Shown: positions 17,168-30,693 of the stretch, piece after piece
Numbering within the stretch: position 1 is the first letter of the stretch
How the letters are laid out: each line of letters opens with the position of its first letter
Assembly: GCF_900088825.1 (NCBI RefSeq)
Contig: NZ_LT592171.1
Span: 460,009 to 524,008 of the forward strand
Reading direction: 5' to 3'
Source: Thiomonas delicata
Lineage (GTDB): Bacteria > Pseudomonadota > Gammaproteobacteria > Burkholderiales > Burkholderiaceae_C
DNA length: 64,000 bases
The notes under the pieces: generated by a model
The model's input: the letters and a program-made list of their open reading frames with translations, nothing else
Told to the model about the DNA's origin: nothing
The model's database searches: none
Made by a program: the position numbers and the translations under genes

Positions 17168-17686
17168 ATGCCCCGTATCCCTGCTTTGCGCCGTCGCCTG
17201 ATCCAGATGCTCGCCTGCTGGGGTTGGGCCCTCGTGCCTTTGTTCGCCCATGCGCAGGAGATTGACCCGAACCGTGTGTATCGTTGTCCGGACAACTCCT
17301 ACACGAACATGCTCAGTGTGGTGAAGTCGAAGAATTGCAAACCGGTGGACAACGCCAACGTCAGTGTGTTGTCGCCCGCCGCGCCGAGCGCGAAAAAGCC
17401 AGCCACCGCGACGCATGGCGCCTCGGGCGCCGATCGCGTCAGCGCCGCCACGCAAAAGGAGCGCGACGCAGAGGCGCGTCGCATCCTCCAGGCCGAACTG
17501 CAAAGCCAGCAACTCAAGCTGGAGGGATTGCTCAAGGCCTACAACAACGGCCAGCCCCAGCGCTTGGGGAACGAGAAGAACTACCAGACTTATCTTGACC
17601 GCGTGGCCCAGATGAAAAACCAGATCACGTTGACAGAGGCCAATATCCAGGCCCTGCAGCGTGAGTTGCAACGTTATGGGCCGTAA
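17168..17686 (+). CDS. Exported coiled-coil protein between glnA and ntrB (DUF4124-like N-part)
   Basis: A 172-residue protein. The N-terminus (RRRLIQMLACWGWALVPLFAHAQE) is a signal peptide with cleavage after AHA. The mature start VYRCPDNSYTN...KNCKPVD carries two cysteines and resembles DUF4124-type domains. The second half (about 95-170) is highly charged and helical with heptad-like spacing (ERDAEARRILQAELQSQQLKLEGLL), probably a coiled coil. Its stop lies inside the start of ntrB, so translation may be coupled. The function is unknown; the position in the nitrogen block suggests a periplasmic role that varies with nitrogen supply. Confidence 0.8.
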   Translation: MPRIPALRRRLIQMLACWGWALVPLFAHAQEIDPNRVYRCPDNSYTNMLSVVKSKNCKPVDNANVSVLSPAAPSAKKPATATHGASGADRVSAATQKERDAEARRILQAELQSQQLKLEGLLKAYNNGQPQRLGNEKNYQTYLDRVAQMKNQITLTEANIQALQRELQRYGP

Positions 17687-18833
17687 CCGGGGCGATCCTC
17701 CATTGCCTCGTCAAGGCAGGGCTGGGATTTCCGACGCCGCCGACCCCATTGCGGTTCCGGGCGCATCGACGGACGTTGATTTTCCAGCCCAGGCCGCGCT
17801 GGACTGGTTGGCCACCATGGCGGCCCTGGTCGACCCGCAAGGGCGCGTGCTTTACGCCAATCCGGCGATGGAGGCCGGCTTGGGACTCTCGCGCAGGCAT
17901 CTCCTGGGGCAGGATCTGGCCCACTGGCTTACCCGGGAGTCCTTGTGGCACGAGGCCCTGCGGCAAGTGCATGCCAACGAGTTCAGCAGCAAGCGCTTCG
18001 ACTGCGCGGTGCTGGCGCGCACCGCGACGGACCCGATTCAGGCCCAGCTTATTGTCGCCCGCACCGAGGGCGCCGACGTGCTTCTGGTGGAGTTGGTCGA
18101 ACTTGGGCAGCAGACCCGGCAGGAGCGCGAGGAGCAGTGGCTGAACCATGCTCAGGCCAACAAAGACCTGATCCGCAATCTTGCGCACGAGATCAAGAAT
18201 CCTCTGGGCGGTATTCGGGGGGCGGCGCAATTGCTGCAGATGGAGGTCGACACCCGCGAGTTGCAGGAATACACCCGGGTCATCATTCACGAGGCCGACC
18301 GTCTGCAGACCCTGGTCGATCGGCTGTTGGCGCCGCACAGGCGTCCGCACGTGGTCGGCGACGTGAATATCCACGAGGTGCTCGAGCGCGTGCGCTCCGT
18401 GATCCTGGCCGAGTTTCCCCAGGGCCTCACGGTGGTGCGCGACTACGACGCCAGCATTCCGGAATTCCGCGGCGACCGCGAGCAACTCATCCAGGCGATT
18501 CTGAACATCTCCCACAATGCCGCGCAGGCCTTGGCCGAGCGCATGCGCGCGGGGGATGCGCGCATCGTGTTCAAGACCCGCATCGCGCGGCAGGTCACGC
18601 TGACCAAGCAGCGCCATCGCCTGGCACTGCTCTTGCATATCACGGACAACGGCCCTGGGGTGCCGGCGGACATCAAGGACCGTATGTTCTTTCCGCTGGT
18701 GTCGGGGCGGGACGGTGGTAGCGGCCTGGGGTTGACCCTGGCCCAGACCTTCATCCAACAACATCAGGGAACCATCGAATGCGACAGCCAGCCCGGTCTG
18801 ACCGATTTTCGCATCCTCATGCCGCTGTCTTGA
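17676..18833 (+). CDS. ntrB: Nitrogen regulation sensor kinase NtrB (GlnL)
   Basis: A 385-residue soluble histidine kinase that phosphorylates NtrC under nitrogen limitation and is turned to a phosphatase by PII. It has a PAS-like domain (about residues 35-130, ALVDPQGRVLYANPAME), the H-box RNLAHEIKNPLGGIRGAAQLL with His171, the N-box NISHNAAQAL, and the G1/G2 boxes DNGPGVPADI and GSGLGLTLAQ. A GTG start at 17661 is also possible and would add five residues. It overlaps the upstream small gene by 11 bp and is followed after 55 bp by ntrC. Confidence 0.95.
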   Translation: MGRNRGDPPLPRQGRAGISDAADPIAVPGASTDVDFPAQAALDWLATMAALVDPQGRVLYANPAMEAGLGLSRRHLLGQDLAHWLTRESLWHEALRQVHANEFSSKRFDCAVLARTATDPIQAQLIVARTEGADVLLVELVELGQQTRQEREEQWLNHAQANKDLIRNLAHEIKNPLGGIRGAAQLLQMEVDTRELQEYTRVIIHEADRLQTLVDRLLAPHRRPHVVGDVNIHEVLERVRSVILAEFPQGLTVVRDYDASIPEFRGDREQLIQAILNISHNAAQALAERMRAGDARIVFKTRIARQVTLTKQRHRLALLLHITDNGPGVPADIKDRMFFPLVSGRDGGSGLGLTLAQTFIQQHQGTIECDSQPGLTDFRILMPLS

Positions 18834-18888
18834 GGGTGCCAGGCCTTGAACCCGGCACGCGATTGCCCTTTGCAGCGGGACTCGCATC

Positions 18889-20469
18889 ATGAAACCCATC
18901 TGGATCGTCGACGACGATCAATCCATCCGCTTCGTGCTGGAAAAAGCCCTGGAGAAGGCCGGTCTTCCGGTCCGCAGTTTCTCCAACATCCGGGACGTGC
19001 AGATCGCGCTGAGCGACGATGCGCCGCAGGTCCTGGTTTCCGACATCCGCATGCCGGGCGGCAGCGGCATCGAACTGCTGCAGGAGCTCAAGCGCACCCA
19101 GCCGGGCCTGCCGGTCATCATCATGACGGCGTACTCCGACCTGGACAGCGCCGTGTCGGCTTTTCAGAGCGGCGCTTTCGAGTACCTGAGCAAACCCTTC
19201 GACCTGGAGAAGGCGGTCGACCTGATCCAGCGCGCGGTCGACGAGAGCCTGCGCGAACAGGGCGGCGAGGAAGCCCGCATCGACGCACCCGAACTGCTGG
19301 GGCAGGCGCCGGCGATGCAGGACGTGTTCCGTGCCATTGGCCGGCTGTCGCCCTCGCAGGTCACGGTGCTCATCACCGGCGAGTCAGGCACCGGCAAGGA
19401 ACTGGTGGCGCAGGCACTGCACCGCCACAGCCCGCGCGCGAACGGTCCTTTCGTCGCCATCAACACCGCAGCCATTCCGCGAGACCTGCTGGAGAGCGAA
19501 CTGTTCGGCCATGAGCGCGGCGCCTTCACCGGCGCGCAGACGTCCAGGCGCGGGCGCTTCGAGCAGGCCGAGGGCGGCACGCTGTTTCTCGACGAAATCG
19601 GCGATATGCCGTACGAGCTGCAAACCCGGCTGCTGCGCGTGCTGTCCGATGGAAACTTCTATCGCGTGGGAGGCCACAACCCGATCAAGGCGCATGTCCG
19701 CGTCATCGCCGCCACCCACCAGAACCTGGAGCAGCGGGTGCAGCAGGGGCAGTTCCGCGAGGACTTGTTCCATCGCCTCAACGTCATCCGCCTGCGCCTG
19801 CCGCCGCTGCGCGAAAGGCGCGAGGACATTGCGTTGCTGGTGCGCCATTTTCTGCAAAAGAGCGCGCGTGAACTCGGGGTGGAAACCAAGCGCGTGTCGG
19901 ACGAGGCGCTCCTCGTCCTGCAGAACCATGCCTTTCCCGGCAATGTGCGCGAGCTGGAGAACATCTGCCATTGGCTCACCGTCATGGCGCCGGGCCTGAC
20001 GGTGGATGCCAAGGATCTGCCGCCCGAACTGCGCCAGCCCGCTCGCGCCTTGCCGACCGCCCAGCCCCAGGCCATTCAGGTTCCCGCGATGGTCGACATA
20101 CCCCCGCTCACGATCGGGACAGGCACCGGGGGCGTGGTGCGGGAGGTGCCGGACGAGGCCGCGCTGTCCCAGTTCGCCGCTGGCCTGCAGCCGTCGTCTC
20201 CTGCCGCATCGCTTCCGGCCAGTCCTTCCGGCGCGCCCACGCCGGCGATCGAGGATGACTGGGAGGCGGCGGTGGCGCGCCTGGCCCGCGAACTGCTGCA
20301 GGGCGGGCAGGCCGAGGTCATGGATTTGCTCACACAACGCTTCGAGCGCGCCGTCATCGGTGCCGCCCTCGATGTCACCCACGGCCGCCGCATCGAGGCC
20401 GCGGTCAAGCTCGGCATCGGGCGCAACACCATCACCCGCAAGATCCAGGATCTGGGGCTCGACGACTGA
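18889..20469 (+). CDS. ntrC: Nitrogen regulator NtrC (GlnG), sigma-54 activator
   Basis: A 526-residue response regulator. The receiver has Asp52 (VSDIRMPGGSG) and Lys102 (SKPF). The AAA+ domain has Walker A GESGTGKE (164-171), the sigma-54 contact GAFTGA (211-216) and Walker B GGTLFLDE. The C-terminus has a Fis-type helix-turn-helix (VTHGRRIEAAVKLGIGRNTITRKIQDLGL). The linker between the AAA+ and DNA-binding domains is long and rich in Pro/Ala/Ser, which makes this protein longer than the ~470-residue enterobacterial form. It should bind the site at 15318 and activate glnA. Confidence 0.96.
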   Translation: MKPIWIVDDDQSIRFVLEKALEKAGLPVRSFSNIRDVQIALSDDAPQVLVSDIRMPGGSGIELLQELKRTQPGLPVIIMTAYSDLDSAVSAFQSGAFEYLSKPFDLEKAVDLIQRAVDESLREQGGEEARIDAPELLGQAPAMQDVFRAIGRLSPSQVTVLITGESGTGKELVAQALHRHSPRANGPFVAINTAAIPRDLLESELFGHERGAFTGAQTSRRGRFEQAEGGTLFLDEIGDMPYELQTRLLRVLSDGNFYRVGGHNPIKAHVRVIAATHQNLEQRVQQGQFREDLFHRLNVIRLRLPPLRERREDIALLVRHFLQKSARELGVETKRVSDEALLVLQNHAFPGNVRELENICHWLTVMAPGLTVDAKDLPPELRQPARALPTAQPQAIQVPAMVDIPPLTIGTGTGGVVREVPDEAALSQFAAGLQPSSPAASLPASPSGAPTPAIEDDWEAAVARLARELLQGGQAEVMDLLTQRFERAVIGAALDVTHGRRIEAAVKLGIGRNTITRKIQDLGLDD

Positions 20470-20508
20470 GCTGGACCTCGCGGCGAGGCCTGGGTGTGGC
20501 GGGGCTGG

Positions 20509-21285
20509 TCAATGCGCCGGCCAGGCCAGCTCGGCGAGCACCGGAGCATGGTCGCTCGGACGCTCGTTCTTGCGCGGGGTTTTGTCGATGCTGCACGAGA
20601 GCACCTTGCTTTTCAGAGACTCGCTCACCAGGATATGGTCGATGCGCAGCCCCTGGTTTCTGCGGAAGGCCAGGTTGCGGTAATCCCACCAGCTCCAGCT
20701 CTTCGGCGCCTGCTCGAACAGGCGAAAACCGTCCACCAGGCCCAGGCCGATCAGGTTGCGGAAGTGCGCCCGCTCCTCGTCGGTGCAATGGATCTTGCCG
20801 CGCCAGGCCTCCGGGTCGTAGACGTCGCGGTCTTCCGGCGCGATGTTGAAATCGCCCATCAGCACCAGGTTCGGATAGCGGGCAAGCTGCGCGCGCAGCC
20901 AGGACTCCAATGCATCGAGCCAGGCCATCTTGTAGGCGAACTTGTCGCTGCCGGGCTCCTGGCCGTTCGGGAAATAGGCGCCCACCACGCGCAGCCCCTT
21001 CACGCTGGCCGAGATCACCCTTGCTTGCGCATCATCGAACCCGGGAATGTTGTGCACCGGTTCGTCGGCCGGTTGCCGCGACAGCAGCGCCACACCGTTG
21101 TAGGTGCGCTGGCCGAAGCACTGCGCCTGCCAGCCAGCCCGCTGCAATTCGGCATGCGGAAACTTGTCGTCGGTGAGTTTGGTTTCCTGCAGCACCAGGA
21201 CATCGGGCTCGTGGACCTGCAGCCAGTCCAGCACCTGAGGCAGGCGCACCGCAAGAGAATTGATGTTCCAGGTGGCGAGTTTCAT
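20509..21285 (-). CDS. xth: Exodeoxyribonuclease III
   Basis: A 258-residue DNA repair nuclease acting as AP endonuclease and 3'-5' exonuclease. Hallmarks are the start MKLATWNINSLAVRL, the metal ligand Glu34 in VLQETKL, the NGVALLSR motif, the active-site GDFNIAPEDRDVYDP, WWDYR, RIDHIL, and the C-terminal catalytic His in RPSDHAPV. I chose the start at MKLATWNINS because it matches the family; an upstream ATG (21315) would add ten residues. It is a single gene converging with ntrC. Confidence 0.95.
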   Translation of the reverse strand: MKLATWNINSLAVRLPQVLDWLQVHEPDVLVLQETKLTDDKFPHAELQRAGWQAQCFGQRTYNGVALLSRQPADEPVHNIPGFDDAQARVISASVKGLRVVGAYFPNGQEPGSDKFAYKMAWLDALESWLRAQLARYPNLVLMGDFNIAPEDRDVYDPEAWRGKIHCTDEERAHFRNLIGLGLVDGFRLFEQAPKSWSWWDYRNLAFRRNQGLRIDHILVSESLKSKVLSCSIDKTPRKNERPSDHAPVLAELAWPAH

Positions 21286-21458
21286 GTCGGAGAAGGAGAG
21301 GGCATTTGAAGACATGCAGCTGCATGTCTGCGGTACGGCTCCGAATTGTCAGGGATTGGTGATCGTGGCGCAGGCACGCTCGCGTCCCCGATCCGCACCA
21401 TCGGCATGGGGCCGGGTGGCGCACAAAGTCCCGCCCGAACGCCCATGAACCCTGGCGA

Positions 21459-22268
21459 TCATCGATCGGTGCCCATGAGTCGGCGCGTGGCATGCATGAG
21501 CGCTCCATCCGGCGAAGCCAGTTCCTCGAGGATGGAAAAGTGGTCGTGTCCGGCGAGCCTGTGCAAGGCGCAGAGGTCTCGCTGCTGCGATTGCAGCGCC
21601 TGGAAATAGGCTTCGGACTGGCGCTGCAGTTCGGGCAGTTCATTTCCGCCATAAGCGAGACGCAAGGGTTTGCCGGGGGCGACGAGGGTCAGGGGGCTAT
21701 GGCGCCGGACTTCCTCGTCATCAAGCCCAAGCTTGTCGTTGACATAGCACAAACGGATTGGTTCGAGGTCGTAGATCCCGCTGATTGCCAAGCCGCCTTT
21801 CACGGCGGCATGGGTCATGGCCATGGCGGCCAGGTGGCCGCCCGCCGACCACCCTGAAACATAAAGGGCGTTGCTGTTGGGCGCGAGAAAATCCAATGCC
21901 GCGTTGATTTCCGCAACCATTCCGCCGAGCCGTTTTTCGGGCGCGAGCGTGTAGCCGACCAAGGCGACGCTGATGCCATGGGCGAGCGGCCCTGCGGCCA
22001 GAAACGAGAAGGTTTCCTTCTCCCGCATCTGCCAGTATCCGCCGTGTATGAAGACCAGCAATGGCGTCCCGGCCCCAGCGTCGAAGTAGTCGAGTCGGTT
22101 GCGTTCGGCTTCGCCGTATCGCAGGTCGAGCTTGGCAGGGCGCATGCTGCGCAGACGTTTGCTGCGATCCTGCCAGCTTGCGACAATCCCAGCGCTGCCG
22201 GGGACGGCGGCGCCATTGTTGTAGGCCGCGTCGAGAGCCGCCCGGTCCATGTTGCGATAGAGATTCAT
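21459..22268 (-). CDS. Alpha/beta hydrolase, arylformamidase-like
   Basis: A 269-residue alpha/beta hydrolase. The N-terminus ALDAAYNNGAAVPG is typical of the eukaryote-type arylformamidase (kynurenine formamidase)-like group. The oxyanion-hole motif HGGYW and the nucleophile elbow GWSAGG are intact, and a C-terminal catalytic His is probable in AGHDHFSIL. Family members hydrolyse N-formylkynurenine or small esters. No kynurenine pathway genes are adjacent, so the substrate remains open. The frame is open upstream of the chosen ATG (22268), but those residues are arginine-rich and not family-like. Confidence 0.82.
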   Translation of the reverse strand: MNLYRNMDRAALDAAYNNGAAVPGSAGIVASWQDRSKRLRSMRPAKLDLRYGEAERNRLDYFDAGAGTPLLVFIHGGYWQMREKETFSFLAAGPLAHGISVALVGYTLAPEKRLGGMVAEINAALDFLAPNSNALYVSGWSAGGHLAAMAMTHAAVKGGLAISGIYDLEPIRLCYVNDKLGLDDEEVRRHSPLTLVAPGKPLRLAYGGNELPELQRQSEAYFQALQSQQRDLCALHRLAGHDHFSILEELASPDGALMHATRRLMGTDR

Positions 22269-22555
22269 CACGGCGTCACTCAGTTTTCCGAAGAAGATAC
22301 GGCGCTTGTCGTGGCTTGGAAACGGTTGGCGGCGCGGCACTGCCGCCAAGCAAGGCAGAAGCGCCTCGCGATAGTTCTGGCATGCGTGCCGATGGTCGTG
22401 TCGCGCTGGTGCATGAGCCCTGCTGGCTCGAAGGAGGCGTTTGGGCGTGGGAGCGGGGCGGCCCCAGCTAGCACATGCACTTGCTGCCACGGCGCTCGGC
22501 TGCGTTCCAGTTCGTGCCAAATGGGAGGCTGTCGGTCGGGAGGCCGTGGATCGGT
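22269..22555. other. 287-bp intergenic region without visible features
   Basis: This lies between two leftward genes. No terminator hairpin, repeat or convincing small gene was recognised. It probably contains the promoter of the arylformamidase-like gene, but no clear -35/-10 pair stands out. Confidence 0.4.
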
Positions 22556-22990
22556 CTACTTTGCGAACAGCGATGCCATGTCGGCGAAGGCCTTGATCTC
22601 GATCGCATTGCCCGACGGATCGAGAAAGAACATCGTGGCCTGTTCGCCGACTTCGCCCTTGAAGCGAATGTAGGGTTCGATGACGAATTTCACGCCGGCG
22701 GCACGCAGTTTGTCCGCCAGTTCGTGCCATTGCTCCATGGTCAGCACGGCGCCGAAATGGCGTACGGGGACTTGGTGGTCATCCACGGTGCTGGTTGTCC
22801 GGTGCCCGCACTCGGCGGGTGCCAAATGCGCCACGATCTGGTGGCCGTAAAAGTTGAAATCGACCCACTCCGGCGCGCTGCGGCCTTCCGGACAGCCGAG
22901 CAGGCCGCCATAGAAACGACGGGCTTGCGCGAGATCGTCGACGGGGAAGGCCAGATGAAACGGGGGCATGGCATGGGTGGTCTGGGTCAT
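22556..22990 (-). CDS. VOC-family (glyoxalase/dioxygenase-fold) protein
   Basis: A 144-residue protein with paired beta-alpha-beta-beta-beta units of the vicinal oxygen chelate fold. [24 protein letters not shown] is the classical first metal-ligand region (His in FHLAF). GHQIVAHL follows, then a second half with [18 protein letters not shown] and a metal-ligand Glu in [15 protein letters not shown]. Such proteins bind a divalent metal and act as dioxygenases, glyoxalases or resistance proteins; the specific reaction is unknown. It is downstream of the BI-1 gene terminator and separate from the hydrolase gene. Confidence 0.88.
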   Translation of the reverse strand: MTQTTHAMPPFHLAFPVDDLAQARRFYGGLLGCPEGRSAPEWVDFNFYGHQIVAHLAPAECGHRTTSTVDDHQVPVRHFGAVLTMEQWHELADKLRAAGVKFVIEPYIRFKGEVGEQATMFFLDPSGNAIEIKAFADMASLFAK

Positions 22991-23078
22991 GGCAATGCGT
23001 CGTCGGGCGACAGTTCGAGAATGGCAAGGACGACTGAAGTCTAGGTCGTGCCCGGGTCCGATGTGTGGCGCCGCCCAA

Positions 23079-23107
23079 GAAAAAAAACCCGGCGGAGCCG
23101 GGTTTTG
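23079..23107 (-). terminator. Rho-independent terminator of the BI-1/YccA gene
   Basis: On the minus strand the stem AACCCGGC-TCC-GCCGGGTT is followed by a run of eight T. It lies about 20 bp past the stop of the leftward BI-1/YccA gene. Confidence 0.92.
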
Positions 23108-23127
23108 GGAGGTGCCGGGGCTGGCTG

Positions 23128-23835
23128 TCAGCGGCGGCTGCCGCCGAAAATGCCGAGCAGGGCCAGCAGGTTGACGAACACGTTGTAGAGGTCGAGGTAG
23201 ATGGCGAGGGTGGCCGAAATGTAGTTCGTCTCGCCGCCGTCGAGCACGCGTTTGACGTCGATCAGCATGAACACCGAGAAAATGCCGATGGCCACGACCG
23301 AGAACATGATCATCAGCGCCGGCATTTGCAGCCAGATGTTGGCGATGCCCGCGATCATCAGCATGATGACGCCGATGAACAGGAACTTGGACAGCGAACT
23401 CAGGTCGCGCTTGACCACGGTGGCAAGCGAAGCCATCACGGCGAAAATGGCTGCCGTGCCGCCGAAGGCCAGGGTGATGAGCTGCACGCCATTGGCCAGG
23501 CCCAGGATGAAGCTGAGCATTTGCGACAGCATCAGGCCCATGAAGAAGGTGAAGCCCAGCAGCAGGCCCACGCCGAGACTGGAATTCTTGTTGCGTTCGA
23601 TGGCGAACATCAGCCCGAACGCGCCGCCGAGAAACAGCAGCATGCCCATGCCGGGGTTGGTGATCATCCACGCGGCAAGGCCGAGTTTCAACCCGGCCCA
23701 GGCGCCGAATATGGTTGGAACGAGCGAAATGGCCAGCAGCGTGTAGGTGTTGCGCAGCACGCGGTTGCGCTCGGCGACAAATCCACCCGCATTTTGCCCA
23801 TATATCGTAGGTTGGGGATTGAAGCGGTCGTCCAT
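23128..23835 (-). CDS. Bax inhibitor-1/YccA-family membrane protein
   Basis: A 235-residue protein with seven likely membrane segments. The N-terminus ([42 protein letters not shown]) and the C-terminal part with [38 protein letters not shown] are diagnostic of the BI-1/YccA/TMBIM family. Family members leak calcium or protons, and E. coli YccA modulates FtsH. An ftsH gene lies in the same window but about 9 kb away. The start at 23835 was chosen for family match. It ends in a strong terminator. Confidence 0.92.
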   Translation of the reverse strand: MDDRFNPQPTIYGQNAGGFVAERNRVLRNTYTLLAISLVPTIFGAWAGLKLGLAAWMITNPGMGMLLFLGGAFGLMFAIERNKNSSLGVGLLLGFTFFMGLMLSQMLSFILGLANGVQLITLAFGGTAAIFAVMASLATVVKRDLSSLSKFLFIGVIMLMIAGIANIWLQMPALMIMFSVVAIGIFSVFMLIDVKRVLDGGETNYISATLAIYLDLYNVFVNLLALLGIFGGSRR

Positions 23836-23995
23836 GAATGTTCTCCCAGAATGGCTGATGATTGACAAGCCGAAAACCATCATATGTCGCTTTGGAGTCA
23901 TGGGGTCCGATCAAGTTCCGGTCCCTTCTCCACGACAACCACGGCGAGTGTAGACGTTTTGTCTGAAATCGGCCTGAATCCCTTGCCGGGCAGGT

Positions 23996-24847
23996 TCAAC
24001 CCGCGGATTCATCGAGCGAGAACAGAATGGGCACCAGGACCCAGCCGGCCACGGGTCGGCCAGCGCGGCTGGCGGGCGTGAACGTCCATTGCCGCACCGC
24101 GGACAAGGCGGCCCGGTCCAACTCCGGATAGCCCGAGGTGCGACGTATGGACACGCTGTCGACGAGGCCGTTTGCCGATACCCTGACTTGCAGCACGACC
24201 GTGCCCTCCTCCCCCAGGCGGCGCGCGAGCGCGGGATACACGGGCTTGGGATTGTGCAGATAACTTGCGCCAAGACTGGGCGGCGTCATGGCGGCCGTGG
24301 CGGTCGACGGATGGGTGGGACGTCGCGGTTGCGCCGCGCTGGCGGCTCGGAACGACGCTTCGGGCGGAGTCTGCCGGGCTTGGTCGGACGAATTGGGGGG
24401 GATGGCCGCAGAGGCCACGTCCAAAGGAGTTGCAGAGGAGTTTTGCGTGGATGGCCCCGGATCCGTCGGCTGCGGCTCCGGTGGCTGCCCCGCAAGTCCG
24501 ACAGGGCGGGGAGGCGGGATGCGGGGAGTGTCCTGCGGCGCATCGGCGTGGCGCTTCCCCTGGGCGGCCTCGCTGCGGCGATGCGGTTGCCGGTGGGGCG
24601 TTCCGCTCGGGGCGATGGCGAAGTGCGTGCCGTCGTCAGCCTGGTCTTGGTGCCGCGGCAGCAATCGCACGTCCACGAGGTGGCGCGGGGCCGGCGCGGT
24701 GTGCGGCGCCAGAAAAATCTGCAAGCCCCACAGCACCAGTACATGCAGGGCCAGCACCGTAGGCGCCACGCTCCAGAAGTCACGGGCGGTGGGCATGGAT
24801 GCGGCGCGGACCAAGGCGGGAGGAGCGCTTGCAGGAGCCGCGTGCAT
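23996..24847 (-). CDS. TonB-family energy transducer (orphan)
   Basis: A 283-residue TonB-like protein. One membrane anchor lies near the N-terminus (VAPTVLALHVLVLWGLQIFL, about residues 27-46). A long Pro/Gln/Ser/Ala-rich periplasmic spacer follows, then a C-terminal TonB domain: NPKPVYPALARRLGEEGTVVLQVRV, GYPELDRAALSAVRQWTF. It would link the proton-driven ExbB-ExbD complex to outer-membrane receptors, but no exbB, exbD or receptor gene is nearby. An alternative start (24796) would remove 17 residues. It diverges from carA. Confidence 0.88.
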   Translation of the reverse strand: MHAAPASAPPALVRAASMPTARDFWSVAPTVLALHVLVLWGLQIFLAPHTAPAPRHLVDVRLLPRHQDQADDGTHFAIAPSGTPHRQPHRRSEAAQGKRHADAPQDTPRIPPPRPVGLAGQPPEPQPTDPGPSTQNSSATPLDVASAAIPPNSSDQARQTPPEASFRAASAAQPRRPTHPSTATAAMTPPSLGASYLHNPKPVYPALARRLGEEGTVVLQVRVSANGLVDSVSIRRTSGYPELDRAALSAVRQWTFTPASRAGRPVAGWVLVPILFSLDESAG

Positions 24848-24880
24848 GGGGCCGGGCGGCTCCGAGGGAGGTGCGGAGGC

Positions 24881-24886
24881 TATAAT
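24881..24886 (+). promoter_or_regulatory. Consensus -10 box upstream of carA
   Basis: A perfect TATAAT lies 84 bp upstream of the carA ATG, in the carA/tonB divergent region. I do not see a good -35 hexamer at the right distance. The implied leader is about 75 bases. Confidence 0.5.
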
Positions 24887-24969
24887 TTTAAGGATTTGCG
24901 TGGGACTTGGAGAACATGGTTTTGCGCACCTCGAACACAGCGCCAATGCGCAAGCCCGGAGAACAATCA

Positions 24970-26133
<1,164 letters not shown>

Positions 26134-26151
26134 ATCCGGAACGCGGCCGCC

Positions 26152-26805
26152 ATGCAGGATCTTTTCGGCATCACCAACATCGGGCTGTACGTGCTCGGGG
26201 TGGTGTTCATCGTCCTCCTGCCGGGGCCGAATTCGCTCTATGTGCTGAGCGTGGCGGCGCAACGCGGCGTGAAAGCGGGCTATCTCGGCGCATGCGGCAT
26301 TTTCATGGGGGACACGGTGCTGATGATCCTGGCCGCGGCCGGCCTGGCCAGCCTGCTGGAGGCGGTGGCCTGGTTGTTCACGGCGGTCAAGCTCGTCGGC
26401 GCGATCTATCTGGCGTGGATCGGTTTCAGCATGCTGCGCGCGGCCTTGCGCCGCTGGCGCCGAGCCGAGGCGCCAGCGGCGCCGCCCGCGCGGGTCGACG
26501 CCTCGCATCCGCTGGCCAAGGCCTTGCTCATCAGCCTGCTCAACCCCAAGGCGATTTTCTTTTTCATCTCGTTCTTCATCCAGTTCGTCGACCCGGCATA
26601 TCCGCATCCGGCGCTGTCCTTCCTGATCCTGGGCGGCATCGTGCAGGTTTTCAGCGCGCTGTACCTGTCCGCGCTGATCTTCGCCGGCTCCCGCCTGGCC
26701 GAGGCCTTCCGCCGCCGGCGCCGTATCGCCGCGTCCCTCACCGGCGTGGTGGGCGCTGCGTTCATGGCCTTCAGCGTGAAACTGGCCACCGCGTCGATCA
26801 AGTGA
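26152..26805 (+). CDS. leuE: LysE-family amino acid exporter, LeuE-like
   Basis: A 217-residue membrane protein with about six membrane segments. Features of the LysE/RhtB superfamily are clear: [26 protein letters not shown] near the N-terminus, [17 protein letters not shown], and [18 protein letters not shown]. The closest group is LeuE, an exporter of leucine and related amino acids. It sits 18 bp after carA and 40 bp before carB, so it is co-transcribed with arginine/pyrimidine synthesis genes, which is a conserved arrangement in related bacteria. Confidence 0.88.
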   Translation: MQDLFGITNIGLYVLGVVFIVLLPGPNSLYVLSVAAQRGVKAGYLGACGIFMGDTVLMILAAAGLASLLEAVAWLFTAVKLVGAIYLAWIGFSMLRAALRRWRRAEAPAAPPARVDASHPLAKALLISLLNPKAIFFFISFFIQFVDPAYPHPALSFLILGGIVQVFSALYLSALIFAGSRLAEAFRRRRRIAASLTGVVGAAFMAFSVKLATASIK

Positions 26806-26845
26806 CGCAGCGACACATTCCACAGCATTCCACCAGCATCACTCC

Positions 26846-30088
<3,243 letters not shown>

Positions 30089-30106
30089 AACCCAAAGCCG
30101 GACAAT

Positions 30107-30140
30107 CGCCGTGGCAGTGCGCTGCTGCGGCGTTTTTTTT
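30107..30140 (+). terminator. Terminator between carB and greA (possible greA attenuator)
   Basis: An 11-bp stem (CGCCGTGGCAG / CTGCTGCGGCG, two G-U pairs) with a TGCG loop is followed by eight T. It ends only 22 bp before the greA ATG. Either greA has a promoter inside or just before this hairpin, or the hairpin works as an attenuator in the greA leader. Confidence 0.9.
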
Positions 30141-30162
30141 GATTTCCTTGGATGCACCATTT

Positions 30163-30636
30163 ATGCCTACACCCATGACCCGCCGCGGCGCGGAAAAGCT
30201 CAAAGCCGAACTGCAGCGCCTCAAATCGGTCGATCGCCATGCCGTCATTCAGGCCATCGCGGAAGCCCGTGCCCAGGGCGACCTGTCGGAAAACGCCGAG
30301 TATGAGGCGGCAAAGGATCGCCAGGGTTTCATCGAAGGCCGCATCGCCGAGATCGAGGCCAAGCTGTCTTCGGCGCAAATCATCGACCCGGCGGAACTGC
30401 ATGCCGACGGCCGCGTCGTGTTCGGCGCCACCGTGGAACTGTCCGACGAAGAAACCGGCGATCTCGTCATCTATCAAATCGTGGGCGACGACGAGGCCGA
30501 CCTCAAGAACAGCATGATTTCCGTCAGTTCCCCCATCGCGCGCGCCTTGATCGGCAAGGAGGAGGGCGACACCGCCCAAGTCATGGCGCCAGGCGGCGTG
30601 CGCAGCTACGAAATCGTGAAGGTACGGTACGCATGA
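30163..30636 (+). CDS. greA: Transcript cleavage factor GreA
   Basis: A 157-residue protein of standard length. It has an N-terminal coiled coil with the catalytic acidic tip ([27 protein letters not shown]) and a C-terminal FKBP-like domain ([44 protein letters not shown]). GreA enters the RNA polymerase secondary channel and stimulates cleavage of backtracked RNA. The strong terminator immediately upstream is notable because E. coli greA is autoregulated through a leader terminator. Confidence 0.97.
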   Translation: MPTPMTRRGAEKLKAELQRLKSVDRHAVIQAIAEARAQGDLSENAEYEAAKDRQGFIEGRIAEIEAKLSSAQIIDPAELHADGRVVFGATVELSDEETGDLVIYQIVGDDEADLKNSMISVSSPIARALIGKEEGDTAQVMAPGGVRSYEIVKVRYA

Positions 30637-30693
30637 GCCCATCGTCCGGCCGCCCGAAGATGGGCGACACCCCGCACGGCGCGGGAGGTTGGC

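Noticed and set aside
15725-17671. 648-codon minus-strand open frame across glnA and the small exported gene
   Set aside because: It is antisense to glnA, with composition typical of a shadow frame and no motif.
22269-22730. Upstream extension of the arylformamidase-like frame
   Set aside because: It is Arg/Ser-rich, runs over the VOC gene on the same strand in another frame, and is not family-like.
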